Shown here piece after piece: positions 33,956-46,448 of a stretch of 64,000 nucleotides of DNA. A program made the translations under genes and the position numbers. Source of the stretch: Temnopleurus reevesii (lineage: Eukaryota > Echinodermata > Echinoidea > Temnopleuroida > Temnopleuridae); assembly GCA_036244855.1 (NCBI GenBank), contig BQKZ01000272.1:110998-174997 (forward strand), read 5' to 3'. Every line of letters begins with the position of its first letter. The first letter of the stretch is position 1. The notes beneath the pieces are model-generated. The model had not been told where the DNA came from, ran no database searches, and worked only from the letters and a program-made list of their open reading frames with translations.

Positions 33956-35934
33956 TACATGAAATTTTACATTAGTCTCAATATTTGATTTAAAATGAAA
34001 CAGAAGTGAAAATATTTGGTCTACTAATCACACTTTACTGTGAAGTTCACATTCAAATACTCCCCCATCAGTGAATATAGAGAAAAAGAAAAGAAACTTA
34101 AGATGCTTTACAAGAGTTTGAATGTCTCTTTAAGACCACTTGTACTCTTTGATACAGATGAGATGATGGTTTACCAAGTGTGTTTTCACTCCAATTTTGT
34201 TGTGATCAGCAAATGCACAATCCTCTGGAGAGAGTTTCATGAAATGGTAAACTGATGCTAGAAATGGAATTCAAGACGTTATCATAAATCCAATTGATTC
34301 TCCATAGTTTTCCTTTTTTCATTTTTCAAAGTAATGGGCTAGTTGAAAGAGTTTGAGACGGCTCCAAGCCATCAGGATAAATAGGATGTGTAATATTTCA
34401 TCCTGGAATTGATTTGGCAGATATAAAGTACCAGATAAACATATTCCCTCTCATATTTCATGCGTGGGCATAATTTCTTATTGTAAAGTAATGATTCTAT
34501 TTCGGAGGTAACGTGTGCAGGCATTTTCTATTATTTCAATAGGCAGGAATTTAATACAGAAATACAGTTAGTATTCTAAAGAAATAATCTTACTTTTTTC
34601 TGCAGCACTTTTATCAGAATGTGAAAAAATTCAATGCTGACTAGAATAAAACTTTAAATGCAAACATGAAAAGCAACCAGCAGGATTCTTCAAAAATTAC
34701 GATACAATCATACACTTCATTTTTTTTTTTAATTTGTACATTTAATGGACACATGCAAATGTGGTTTAAACCGGAAAATTAATATTTTCCCCACTCTTTA
34801 TGAAAAATAGCAAAACAATCAGAACAATGACCACAGGCACCCTCAGACATCATGACAATTTAATAAAATCAAATAATGGAAGCAAGCAAGTGTGAAATTT
34901 GTTATCAAAATAATCTATGACCATCCTAGAAAACAACCTAGAAAATATTATTCAAGTACAAATCTGAATCAAATCAGGCATGGCAATAATTGGGTAGTGT
35001 TGCTGAAGATTTCTCTCTAACCACTTGTCTAAATCAAGGCTTTCTTTGGAGAGGAATGGTAAAGATGTGTGATTTTGAACTTTAGCTGGTGAATCGTTTG
35101 GTTGGTCCATGGAGACATGCTGACTCCAAGGCCACGTGTGAGTTTCAGTGTAAATGGCCGGTGGGCAGGAAGTGGGCAGATGAATGGAACTAAATTACCC
35201 CCCCCCCCCCCTTCCAACACATTCCTTATCACTAACTTATCCCAACCTTGTACATAAACACACATGGTTTGAAATCTCCCATGTCCAAGTACATTCATGT
35301 TTATTACAAGCAGGCTGGTGTACCATATAAACCAAATGATTTAAGAAATGACTGGTATCAGTTCTTGTGATGAATACTCCTATATGACCAATTATTAAGC
35401 ACAGAAACTATTAAAGTTGGTCTTACAGATTTTATTTGAATATTTCCTTCAGTGGTGACACACAGTATCATTAGAAGATACTATGTTGTATCTTGCAAGA
35501 AGAAGGGTAGAATATGCAGGTGATCGAGACTCAGATTTGAAATAAAATACCAAGTAGCAACCTTTGTCTCCCGGCATAGAAAAGAAACATTTCACAAATG
35601 AGCTGCTTTTAAAGCAACAAAACACATTATTTTCTGCTTTTTAAAAAGTAAAATATTTCAGAAGATATTAGTGTTAAACATTAATGTATGCATCTTGGAA
35701 TGTTTTTGGACAGATTACTGAAAATATGTATTTCTACATTCTTTGGAATAAACAAGGGATATTAATATTTTGTATACAAACAGACCTACAACATGACGAA
35801 TTTAGAACCTAATCTCAACTGCATGAGCCTCCAGCACAATGGGTATTAAATGAGATTGAAATAGTTGATGTGGTTTGGAAGCCCCAGGCAATGGTGAATG
35901 ACCTCAACACCACCCATGCACTTCAAACACTTAC
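33956..35934. other. AT-rich non-coding stretch
   Basis: No gene supported. C-run at 35199-35211; the minus-strand frame across it (35029-35298) is a homopolymer artefact. Confidence 0.3.
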
Positions 35935-35980
35935 CCCCTCTAAGCCCCTCCTTCATCGCACTACCAAACTCATTGCATCC
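35935..35980 (-). CDS. Candidate internal exon (gene B)
   Basis: The minus-strand acceptor ATGCTTTCTCAAG ends at 35981 and the donor GAGGGG|gtaagt follows 35935. Only one of three frames is open over the 46 bases: GCNEFGSAMKEGLRG plus one base. It starts in phase 0, matching the phase-0 donor at 37447, and its single leftover base matches 33891. Short and of unknown function. Confidence 0.33.
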
Positions 35981-36108
35981 CTTGAGAAAGCATTCATATC
36001 AACCCAAAGTTATTACTAGCCGTACAAGTGAATTGAAGAGCTGGATATCAAATGTTTTGTGCGACAATGATATCCAGAGTTTTGTGAATGATTTGGTCTT
36101 CATCAGAG

Positions 36109-36647
36109 TGTAAACGACTAATCTAGCCAGAATAAAAGACCATGGGGTGTATTACCAACCCTCAGGGACTCCGCTAAATGAGGAAGGGGGTAAAGAGAGG
36201 AAGCATGGGGCTATTCAACAGGGCGATGGATTGCCAGAGAACTATTATGATTAGTCTGTTGAGGAAATTGCAGGATGTATATTCTACAATTTGCAGGGGA
36301 AACAGGTTGAAAGGAGCTTGGGAGTAAACAAGTGTGTGTGAAGTACTGAACCGCATGGTCATAGCAAAGAGATATGGGCATAGGGATCATTATGATGGAA
36401 GAGGGGTTATATTAGGCACCCCCTTAAAAATTATTAGTTGTCCTGTGGTAGCGTAAAGCCAGTCTGATAAAAAAAATTCATATTGGAAATAATACTCAGT
36501 TGAGAGCGAAAGGGAAACATTAACATCTAAAAATGACTTTTCTGTTGTATTTCATATGAGTAAAACTATAGAAAAAGATACATGTCATGAGGAGGAGAGT
36601 GGGGGCAAAATGGAATAAAGGGTTGCGACGAGCAATGCCAGAAGAGT
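36109..36647. other. Non-coding stretch
   Basis: Slightly G+C-richer (36140-36330) but with no splice-supported frame. Confidence 0.3.
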
Positions 36648-36648
36648 A

Positions 36649-36699
<51 letters not shown>

Positions 36700-36715
36700 G
36701 TGGAGTAAAGAGAGA
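36648..36715 (+). repeat. (GA)n microsatellite
   Basis: GA repeat with a few AAA interruptions, passing into GAGGGAGGGG. Three overlapping minus-strand frames rich in Ser/Leu (36520-36893) are translations of this tract and not genes. Confidence 0.9.
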
Positions 36716-37446
36716 GACTGGGGAAGTGTATTCTGGGGAAAGATATAGAAAGAGAGAGTCCTTTGGGTGCAATGCTTTCCTCTCGATATGGTAAGGAGAA
36801 GCGTGGGGTATAGAAGGAAGCCCTTGCCAGGGGCAAATAGATCCTGTTTGTGTCCAAGGGACCCCCAAACCACAGACCACAAAGTTTATTCACTTAAATC
36901 AATATAAAAAAATTCATACTCCAGCATCACAACACAAGGAACAACAAGACATTGATTGGAGCACCCTGTCTTTCAAAAATAAATCTGCTAAAGTTTGAAA
37001 AACTTGTATAATTTGTTTAATTAATAAGATTAAACAAATACTTCGGTAACAAAGTGGTGGTAGGGACTGTGTAACCCCACAGCATCGAAGTGCAAACGTT
37101 TGCTAATTAAAATGGCAAATCAAGATCTTTGTTGCATGTGCCGACCAATAACCAATCAGAATCGCTCTATCAAAATTGCAATTAATATTGAAAACCTTTA
37201 TGTTCAGGAGGGAGGGGTCCTATTTCAATAGTAAAACTAACAGGGTAGAGGAGTCTGCATCCAACTGATTCCTATCGGAATGCATGCAAATACACGGTGG
37301 TGCATAATCCACACAAATTAACTGCTTCAGCAAATATTCATAAACATTTCATAACATAAGTGTTGCATATTCCATAGTTTGGGAGTGTGCAAAAACCCCT
37401 GCTTTATGAATCCATTTGTTTCAGAGTTTCCATCATTTCCTCTCAC

Positions 37447-37516
37447 CTGTATCTCATTATCCCTGAGCAACATTTCTTTCATCTCAAGACCAAAGGCATC
37501 CAGATCCCCCAATTTC
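37447..37516 (-). CDS. Candidate internal exon, helical (gene B)
   Basis: A consensus donor GATACAG|gtgaga follows 37447 on the minus strand. The frame ending in phase 0 there reads KLGDLDAFGLEMKEMLLRD then NEIQ, amphipathic and charged. The 5' edge is unsettled: acceptors at 37517 (TTGGAAG), at 37483 (CCTTTGGTCTTGAG, giving MKEMLLRDNEIQ) and about 37550 are all possible. The 37483 choice is phase 0 and would join the start exon at 40178-40198. The downstream join to 35980 is in phase. Confidence 0.33.
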
Positions 37517-38259
37517 CTTCCAATTTTGAATAATAAATCCCAAGGACGAGTATGCTTTTTATATAAATGATGTTATCGGTTCAACCAGGTTTTTCTTTCC
37601 TCCATCTGTTATTTTACTGTTCACATCCAGCCAACAATTCCCATTTGAGATTCAATAAAAATTCAGTGTCTCCATCCAGCTATTCAATGATGATGTTTTT
37701 AAAATCAATTCTGAAATTACTGATAATGAAGAAATTTATAGACCAACTTGAATTTGTTATATTGTAGATTCTAGGTTGCCAGAAAATTTTACCAATCGAC
37801 AGGGACCCACTATCGGCATTATCTAACGTTAACTTAAAATCAAGAAATTTTTCATAATACAAATTTCTGTATAAACTGCTTTCAACTTGTATTATGAAAT
37901 GTATCTATATTAGTATGTCACCACAATGAAACAACAAATTAAATTTATTTGAAACCCCTCAAACCCTAAACGAGAGAAGGTTGAATCCCTATGGCTAGAG
38001 ACCATACAAATGAAAAGAGTGCTTTCACGAATTCTGGTTTAATATCACGATAGCTATTCTGTTCTATCACACCAAAAGATCAAAGCCCTTAGTCCGGATT
38101 ACTTTGGTCCTACTCAACCACTTTTGTGTGGGTCCTTACTGGATATATGGTTCTGAGTATTTCATTCAGGACTAATCTTGCATGAGTAATGAATGAATTG
38201 GGTATAAGCTGATATGAAGGACGAACAGGAGAACTTCATCAAAAATTTTGTTTAGTTAA

Positions 38260-38790
38260 AGGAAAGGGGTCAAATTTAGATTTTGATTCTGTCTTCTTGG
38301 GTGGGATATATGAACAAAAATTAAGATAAAAAATAATGCAAAACTATAGAAAATGATAAAAAAGTTGGCAGCCATTTTGTGCCTGTACGTTTGCCAATTT
38401 AAGGAGCCTATGAGGGGTGTAAATCAAAACTTTAAAAATTAATAACTTTTGAATGGATTATCCGATTTACACAGCTTGTTCATCCTATTTTTCTTCATTT
38501 AATGATATCAATTTAGTGACTGAGTGTAGTTCCACTTTAAAAGTAGTCATTTGTAATTTTCTTCAAGAGTTTGATGACAGAAAAAGAAATACCAGCAATT
38601 GTGAGCTGAGCGGCAGCTCTCTCCAACATGGCGATTGTCTCTGAAGCAATGCCATGGAAGTAGTAATTTATCAGTTCGAACCTTCGTGCTATTGATACGT
38701 GTCGCGTTAGGTAGCACAGTGCAGCGCCCTCTTATGCCCATGCTCCAGAATCTGTTGCATTGTATGGACTGCACTTCAAGTTCTCATCAA
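38260..38790. other. Non-coding, possible old repeat
   Basis: TTAA at 38256 and 38537 bracket sequence that reads like a miniature element, but the ends match poorly. CAGCCATTTTG (38371) and CAACATGGCG (38625) resemble YY1 sites. Region 38620-38780 is G+C-richer, with overlapping short frames on both strands and no splice support. Confidence 0.2.
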
Positions 38791-39369
38791 CCTGCACACT
38801 TGTACAAATACAAAATGTGATCTCAAATGATGTCCTTGATGTGCTACAAATGCAGTTCTTTATTCATTTGATTTTTCATTTTATCAATGAAATCAAACAA
38901 ATTGAACTCCAAACTGTTATCTATTTACTAAAAACATTTAATGTCTATAAAAAATCTATCAGAAATCAATCAAAAACTTGGAAAAATATCAACAATATGT
39001 CATCATTCTATTCTATCTTTGATAAACACTACCGATAATTGAAAATAACTATTGTTCTTCTCAAACCATCCCTTTCTAATGAAGAATTCTTGAACTTGAG
39101 CTCAGAACACGTACATCAGAATAGGATAAACTTCATCAATTGTCATCTGAAGTCAATAGCCAAACATCCCGTTCTTCCTTTTCAATACCCCTCTCACGCA
39201 AATCAATATTTCCTTTTTACGATTGTCAACAGTAATCATACTATTCATATTTTATGGCCAAACCACAAAATGATGATTAATGCATTACTTGCTGCTTTAT
39301 CTTTTCTTGTAAATTCTGTTGACAATTGTCGTTTTGAAATCCACAGTTAGGTCAATGACATAGAATCAT

Positions 39370-39396
39370 AGAGAGAGAGAGAGAGAGAGAGAGAGA
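39370..39396 (+). repeat. (GA)n microsatellite
   Basis: Thirteen perfect GA units. Confidence 0.9.
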
Positions 39397-39927
39397 ATAC
39401 AATTAGTGGCTTTCAATATAAACAAAACTAGCCTCTGTATATGGAATGGTCTCAGCATATGTTTCTGTCGTTTGTCTACCCATTCATCTTTCTAGCCTTT
39501 TCTCTAGATTTTATTCTATAAAATCTTTTTTTACACTATATACTGCTGAATATTGCATTTTTCATTAGTTTCGGAGTAATTACCAGGGCAGATTTTATCA
39601 CAACTATATTGTAAAGAAATTATTTATTTTGTCACATGTCACTGATTTGCATTTCCATCTGAGATATCATGCATGACATTTGAAAATTGCAAAAAGTGAG
39701 TAAGATATATGAGATATATCCTCACTATGTTTTCATTCTGGGACAGCTATTGCAGAACACAATATGTGGGACAGTACTATACACAGGCATCATGATAAAT
39801 AAATTTGTTTTTTGAAATCATGCTTTGTTCATTGTACACTTTTCTGAAAAAAGGTTTGTCAGATACTGTTTTTGCATAAGTTTGGCTGAATTCTCTAAAC
39901 TTTTTTTATATTCTGTTCTAATACCAG

Positions 39928-40028
39928 TGCCATTACCAGATGTTATGTTTAATGGCAATCAAGTACCAGGTACATTTTCACAAACTAAAGAGGGAGCCAT
40001 TCAGACAAACATAAGAAGGTTTAAATGA
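39928..40028 (+). CDS. Candidate terminal exon
   Basis: A long pyrimidine-rich acceptor (TTTTTTTATATTCTGTTCTAATACCAG-type) ends at 39927. The frame beginning after two bases reads PLPDVMFNGNQVPGTFSQ, then TKEGAIQTNIRRFK and TGA at 40026-40028. The same frame could instead stop at a donor ACCAG|gtacat after 39969. Hydrophilic, with no repeats. It lies opposite the proposed gene B intron. No family recognised. Confidence 0.3.
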
Positions 40029-40177
40029 AAATGGGTTGGTAGCAAGAGTGTAAGGTAACACAAGACATTCAGCCGCAGGCTTTTTACTCCTATTACTGTC
40101 ATTCTATCAATAACCTCACATTTCCTTCAAAAATAACCCCAAGAAATTGGTTGAAATGCCCTGGAATGCTTACTCAC

Positions 40178-40198
40178 TTCTCTCCTTCTGTCAACCAT
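40178..40198 (-). CDS. Candidate first coding exon (gene B)
   Basis: On the minus strand an ATG at 40198-40196 in an ideal start context (AAAC before, G after) gives MVDRRRE and runs straight into GAA|gtgagt, a consensus donor leaving phase 0. A G-run (40241-40251) lies just upstream in the transcript direction. Joining to 37482 would give MVDRRRE followed by MKEMLLRDNEIQ. Very short, so coincidence is easy. Confidence 0.22.
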
Positions 40199-40259
40199 GT
40201 TTCCTCTCTAATCCTTATATCTCCCTCTTCCATTCTCACCCCCCCCCCTTTAGCTACCT

Positions 40260-41813
40260 GGCCAATGTTTTTGTTATGAATGGAAACGGACTCCCTGGGA
40301 ACTTTGGAAAATGAACTCAGCTCATTACTGTCACTCTAGCATCCACGCAGCTTTCAAAAATAAACTTTTTAGAGGTATGGCTAGTATCATTCTGCACATT
40401 CATCACAGCTTTGTGATTGCATGATACCCACACTTTCCAACGATGATTATATGGCCAATGGCTCCTGACAAAACAAGTGAAATAAAACCCCGTACAATTT
40501 GAATGAGTTTATTTCTGCAATAGATCTTTAAAAAACTGGAACTTGCATATTACAAAGTGTTTTCTATGAAGATAAAACATGGGGATAAGATTTCAACTGC
40601 CAATTCAATTTAAGTAATGATAGCATTAGACACTCTTGCACAGAGTGTACTAGTATACAAGAAATATCAACTGCAAGTAACTATGCCTCATTGCCAATTT
40701 GGATCATAGACAATACGGACTACTGCTGACTTCATTAGATGTTGAAGAATTATACCTGTTATTCACATAACACATTTCCCTTAAATATAATAAGTAAAAA
40801 TATTCACCATTGAAATAATGAATCTACTAAATATATTTTTTAAAGAAACTATTTAGTGATGTGGTGTAGCAGAAAATTTAATTGCCAATCTTTTTAGGGA
40901 CTTCCATGATCACTTCCAAATATTTGCATGATCACAGAACTCCCTAGAGAAAGATTACAAAATATATCAATTCACTTGAGTTTCACTAAATGTCACTCTT
41001 TCTTGAGTGAGTGTTTTCAATTGCAGAAAAACAGGGTATAAGTAATATTCATTGCAGCTCTGTAGTACTTTCACATCTTATGAAGTCAGTAAAAGTCATT
41101 TGTAACATAGGGTGTAGCCAGACAACATTCTTAAAAAAAATTATGGAATTCATTAATGAATAGGTATTTGATATTGATAAGAGATAATTCAATCTAAAAT
41201 ATTAAGCATTTCTAGAGAAAATGATTTTGCCCAAAAGATGGAAATTGCCAAGTTATGGAGATAATGTAAGTATTTTAAGAAATATTGTATCAAACGCTCC
41301 AAAAATGAAATCGGTTAAAACTCAATTTGTTGTTGTATGGCAATGAAAAAAATGCCAAATATTCCTTCTTATTGTTCCACTATTCTATTAATGACCTTGA
41401 ATACATTTAGATACATTCAATGCTCACAAGATGTAAGATTTCTGACAATCTTAAATAGATAAAGTAGCCCAATAGATATTGACGGCCAAAATGAATAAAT
41501 CACATTTAATTAAGTGTACTAATATTATTAACGCTATATGTGTAGCATTTTTTTCTGAGTAGTCTACTAGCAGTAGACAAATTCAATGAGGCATCTGCAA
41601 TTTGATTAAACCTGGTATTCATAATATTATTATTCATGGTCTGCTCATACCAATAAAGGACACACATGCATGCAATATCAAATCGAGGCTACTATGCAAA
41701 TATGAGGATTGCAAAACTATTTACAATTTACAAATCCATTAATTTACTTGTGGGCTTATGTGAACCAGATGTAGAAAAACTGTTAGCTAAGGATTATCTG
41801 ACTTTGTTCATAA
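40260..41813. other. AT-rich non-coding stretch
   Basis: Nothing supported on either strand. Confidence 0.3.
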
Positions 41814-42241
41814 GTATCCCATTATGTCATGGAGGATTTTGATAACCATGAAACAGGCCTTATCTGCATCAATAATCGGAAATCTCCTTATTTACGAAGG
41901 TTACAAAATATAGGTCAAAGAAAATGGATGCCACGCTACCAGCCTGGATTAAACATTTGCCCAAGACCAAGTATGTCCTCCTTATTGAATTTTAAGTTGA
42001 AATCCACTTCACATTATATTAGACAACGTCTTCGTAAAAGTGCAGACATGGAGCCAATCAAAAAGTATGCTTTACTTTGCGATTGATTTTCCGCTGATGT
42101 GCAACAGATATTGCAAGTATGTTCACAAAAATTGGGTATATGTATACAAATGTCTCTCAAATGTCTGGCTAAAACTATTGGTAATAATAGGTTCCTAAAT
42201 GCCATCAGCCTGAGCAGAGTTTCCTGTGATATTGCTCAGTG
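41814..42241 (+). pseudogene. Open frame broken by one stop
   Basis: From ATG 41829 the frame runs 85 codons to TGA (42084-42086). The same frame then continues 51 codons without interruption to another TGA at 42240. Both halves are of mixed composition (KSPYLRRLQNIGQRKW before the stop; SADVQQILQVCSQKLG after). One stop across 137 codons in AT-rich DNA is unusual and suggests a decayed exon or retrocopy. No domain recognised. Confidence 0.25.
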
Positions 42242-42696
42242 AGACTTGAGGAGGTACTGGATATTTGTTTTATATCCCTCATAATTTTTTGAGGATCTGT
42301 TGTATTAAAATGTTCAAGAGACAAGATTATAAAAATGTGCATTGTCACTATCGAAACAGAACATGCTGAAATGCAGTAAGTGCACAATCATTGTATGTAT
42401 AAAGCAAAACACTTTTCCTTCCCTCAATCTGTACACTACAGTAAAAATCATACAAGGCATGGACTTTGGGATAGGGCAAGAGAGTTAAAATTTCATATAA
42501 CATATAATTCTGATATCACTAAAGGGTGGGGAGTGGGGGTGGTGACAGAAAAAGTCTGATAATTAATTTAATGTGTTTCTCTCATAGCAAAACTATATGG
42601 GCTTATGGATGAGGGAAATAATAACCACTACATGTTTATTTCTAGATGTGCTGGGTTAAAATAAACTTTTGGAACATGCATACTTTCAAACACATG

Positions 42697-42785
42697 GGCC
42701 CGTATTCCGATAGCGAGGTTTAAGTTAACCCTGGTCTAAAACTGTGGTTTAAGTATGGGTAGCCAAAAGTGCCAAAATTTTATTT
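42697..42785 (+). mobile_element. Isolated end of a GGGCCCGTATTC-type transposon
   Basis: GGGCCCGTATTCCGATAGCG followed by GTTTAAGTTAACCCTGGTC and a partly repeated CTGTGGTTTAAG looks like the end of a miniature inverted-repeat element of a type seen in deuterostomes (recall). No inverted partner was found downstream to 43100, so the right end is lost or diverged. An N lies at 42879 inside the likely remnant. Confidence 0.4.
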
Positions 42786-43704
42786 ACAATGAATAATTTG
42801 TATGTTAACTGCTCTCTTTTCCCATACTTTAATAATGTAGAAAACTATTGAAGTCTTTATTCCGAGACAGTTTTAAATNTTCAAGGTTCGATGCATGAGT
42901 GGAAAATGCAAAGTTGAAATAAGCATGTCATTAACCCTTTAAAGCCTGCTTAGTCTGATGTAAAAAGACCCAAGTAAAAGGTCTGAATTTTGAAATTAGG
43001 CTGAATACAGTTGGTCAGCACTGGCCAATCAAAATCAAATTTGGAAACATATATTCTAAAAGGGGACAACTTTGAGCCAATCAGAACGTTTAGTTTCAAT
43101 TTTCAATTGTTTCATAGGCCATTACCATATGGTACTCATTTTTCAAGAGATTATAATCATGATATTTGTGTCTGTGATTACAGACCAATATAAATGCAGA
43201 GTGCTACATTGAATGTCAGGCATCATTAGTTTGTGGTTTGTACTATTTATCAAAATTAGTTTGTAAGACTAGAGTTCTAACAAAATTTGTTTACCTCGCT
43301 AATAAAGATAACAATATTCATCAAAATGTTGTGCTATGTGAACATTTGGTGGAGCCCACGCTAAAATGAATTAAAATCATTACCTTATTGAAATCTTTGT
43401 TCTTGCACTCATATCAAAAGCTGTGCTTGTGGTTTGTTCAGTAATGAAATCAACATTGAAATAATGGAATAAATGAGACACAAATTATTTATCATCAAAT
43501 TTTAAAATCTACTATCAATCAAAATAAAAACGTGTGAATGTGAATGATGCTTGATATTCCAATTTCTTCCATGATTGATTGATTGGTTACAATCATTGAT
43601 GTCCAAGAGCTAAGTACATGGGTATTGGAACCGAAACCTTGATTATCATAAAAATTCTGCAAGATAATATAGATTACTCTAAAAGAGATGAGATAATATT
43701 CTCT

Positions 43705-43779
43705 ATGTCTCTCTCTCTCTCCCTCTATATCTCTTCCCCTCCCTCTCTCTCATTCTCTCTCTCTCTCCCTGTCTGTTTT

Positions 43780-43810
<31 letters not shown>

Positions 43811-43890
43811 ATCTGTCTGTCTCTCTCCATGTTTGTCTGCTGTTTGTCTGTCTGTCTGTCTCTTTACTTTGCTGTTTCTTTCTCTGTCTA
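43705..43890 (+). repeat. Compound CT / CTGT simple repeat
   Basis: Pyrimidine-rich tract with CT runs, then two blocks of CTGT (43783-43800 and 43846-43860). The open frames here (43618-43977 plus; 43703-43912 minus) are Leu/Ser- and Arg/Asp-Arg repeats caused by the tract. Confidence 0.9.
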
Positions 43891-44201
43891 TCTCCCCCTC
43901 TATCACACACATGGTCTGTCTGTGTTAGAGTGATGTATATCTATTCATTTCTCCTTGTATCACATTTGGCCAAGTAATTTATCTATGTAATGTAAATCTA
44001 TAACTCAGTCCTCTCCACAAATAACATATTTGAACAAGGGATACGCAGCTTATCCTCACCCATCCAGTAATGAACTTGGCGCCTAGAGCAGTGTATATGA
44101 TGTGGACTGAGCTTCGATGCATGACTACTGAACTATACAGGATGATACAAAAACAGTGATGCTATGAAATGAATTTTACTGCATGACCATGGGACTTATA
44201 T

Positions 44202-44214
44202 GATAATAATAATC

Positions 44215-44245
<31 letters not shown>

Positions 44246-44300
44246 CAATGATAATGATATCTTTGTTTACCCAGGATAGCCACTTAATTGACTAGATGTT
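44202..44300 (-). repeat. (ATT)n array and SINE 3' end
   Basis: An AAT array (44202-44245) adjoins TTTGTTTACCCAGGATAGCC (44261-44280). Read on the minus strand this is GGCTATCCTGGGTAAACAAA followed by ATT repeats, the layout of a retrotransposed 3' end. A related end occurs at 52088-52132. The body is not recognisable. Confidence 0.45.
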
Positions 44301-45151
44301 GCATTGATTAACTGCTATTTGAAATACCAGGAATCCAATGCGAACAAGATGTTTACATCAACTACTCCATTCTTCCCAGCTGTGTAATCCTTCTTTTACA
44401 TTGTTTGCTTATTTTAATTTGAATGAAATAAATGAAATTGAATTGAAATGTATATCACAAGAAGCATCATTCACAGATCCGGATAATTTATTTGGTTGGC
44501 TTTAAGCAAATGAGGCACATTGCTTCGGTAGCACCTCCCCCACCGCTCCCGCTCATGCTGATCTGACTCTAGATGAATTGTAAATAACCATGTGGCGTGC
44601 ATGCAACCATTGAAAATAATGTTCTGAAAGCAACCATGAAAATGTTATATTCCTGAAGCATATTATTTATATGATGATCGGTAGAAAAAAAATGGATGAA
44701 TATTTATTGCCTCTCAAATTCTGCCTGTGATACCAGATGGTTTGTGCTTAATGACACCATGTACAATGACTGTTATTCCTCAGGTAGATTTGATTAAAAA
44801 AAAAATCCCCTAAGCGATTAGATTGAACTAAAATGAAATGAAATGATATGGAGATAGATTTATGGGCTGTCTTCAGAAATGAATAGGGGCATGACTCATT
44901 AAATGCAACGTAGCATGAGAGATAAGCAAATACGATTCTAAACCAGCAGTAAACAAGTGTAATCCGCTTTCATGCTTTACTTCATCCAAAATAAGGACGC
45001 TCCAAAAGTGTCTTCTTTTCTTGAATTGAATCGCTTTTGAGCCACAGGTTGTTTTTGCGGTTTGGAATATTTATCTCTCAATGAGTGCGGTGAGACTGGG
45101 GCTACGACTAAGAGATGGGACTTTTGCATGAGATCAGTGTGACAGAATCAG

Positions 45152-45307
45152 CACATGGCTTCAACGTTGAATCACGTGCTGCTTGATATGTTTCAGAAAG
45201 ATTTGTGTCTTAACCGTTTCATGAAAATATCTCCAAATTGTTATTGCAATTTTGAATATGTGTGATTTATCAAAGTGTGATGACAAAGAAAATTTGGCAA
45301 TAAATAA
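45152..45307 (+). repeat. Direct duplication, copy 1
   Basis: Bases 45152-45270 are identical to 46449-46567 (119 bp, starting CACATGGCTTCAACGTTG). Similarity continues at lower identity for about 35 more bases. The second copy starts immediately after an N, so an assembly artefact is likely; see findings. Confidence 0.85.
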
Positions 45308-46448
45308 TGCTTGACATCATCACACTTCATAACTAAGAGTACCACATTGTGATGGCAGAATCTTCTTAATGATAAGAATTCTTCTTATTGTCAGTGGCTT
45401 TGCCAAATAGCATATAGCACATGACTGCTGTATTGGGACAGAGAAACCCTGACATAGCAACAGGTATACTGATGCTTCACTATGATTGGCATTGGTTTCA
45501 CTGGTCCAGCATTTGTATACAAGTTTTGTGAAAACTTCTAAAAAAATATAAAGATTCTGCTGTCATCATATTGTATTGTAATTTTGTTGATTCAATAAAA
45601 ACAAGTTGTATAATAATCTCAAGGGATTCACTATTTAAAGGTAACGATTTGTAATGGTCGGGATACAGAAATTGATGTGAAACAGGCTGATATTTTAACA
45701 AATTGCTTTACATACCTAGATACAAGTGTATGAAATTAGGAGAAGATTTTTGCTTGTATTATTATGGCTGGAAGACAATGAACTACTTTCATCAGTTTTT
45801 TTTACTTTGGGATCTACATAAAACTTTTTGTTTAAGTCAATTTTTCTCAGAGTAAATTGTGAGCCAAAATTCTCAAGCTATAAAAACATCTTGTTATATT
45901 GATCCCATAATCCTCTTCATGCATCACAGATAATGCTGATTTGAACTTCATGCCTGTAAAGATAATATATAACATTCGTAATGAACAATACAATACAAGT
46001 TCCAATGTTCATAACAAACTTGAGAGATAGCTTGAAATAACAAGGTAAAATATTTCATGTTTATATATATTGATGCAATCCATTGGTGATTTCAGTCATT
46101 AGTATATTCATTTTATAGGCCCATTTCAGCAATTTCCATTTTATAGATGGGACAGATTAGACACTGTGTTCGGGAATTGGGAATTGTGGTGAGAGTGTGA
46201 CATAATGTCCATTCAGAAGTTTATAGAAAGGCTCATATTAAACTATTGAATGGTACTAAAAGCATTGCTAGAATGGTAATTCATTATTAAGAAACCTAAT
46301 CAATTAAGTAGGCAGGCTAAGTGGTTGTGGAAGAAAATGCAATGCATTTCCAACTTATTTTGCTAATACAAGAGGAAGAATGAATGCTTTTAGAAAAATC
46401 TCACTCTTTTTCTCAATTTTCAAACATGAGTAATTGAACCGGGGGGGN

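Noticed and set aside
36520..36893. Three overlapping minus-strand open frames of over 100 codons
   Set aside because: They are Ser/Leu-rich translations of the GA array in different frames; none has splice or conservation support.
38256..38540. TTAA-bounded miniature element
   Set aside because: The inward ends match at only about half of positions, no better than expected for AT-rich DNA.
43618..43977. 119-codon plus-strand frame and its 69-codon antisense partner
   Set aside because: Both read through the CT/CTGT simple repeat, giving Leu/Ser/Cys and Arg/Asp/Gln periodicity.
45560..45720. Minus-strand terminal exon after a strong acceptor at about 45706
   Set aside because: Two different frames give equally plausible short peptides; nothing discriminates and no partner exon fits.
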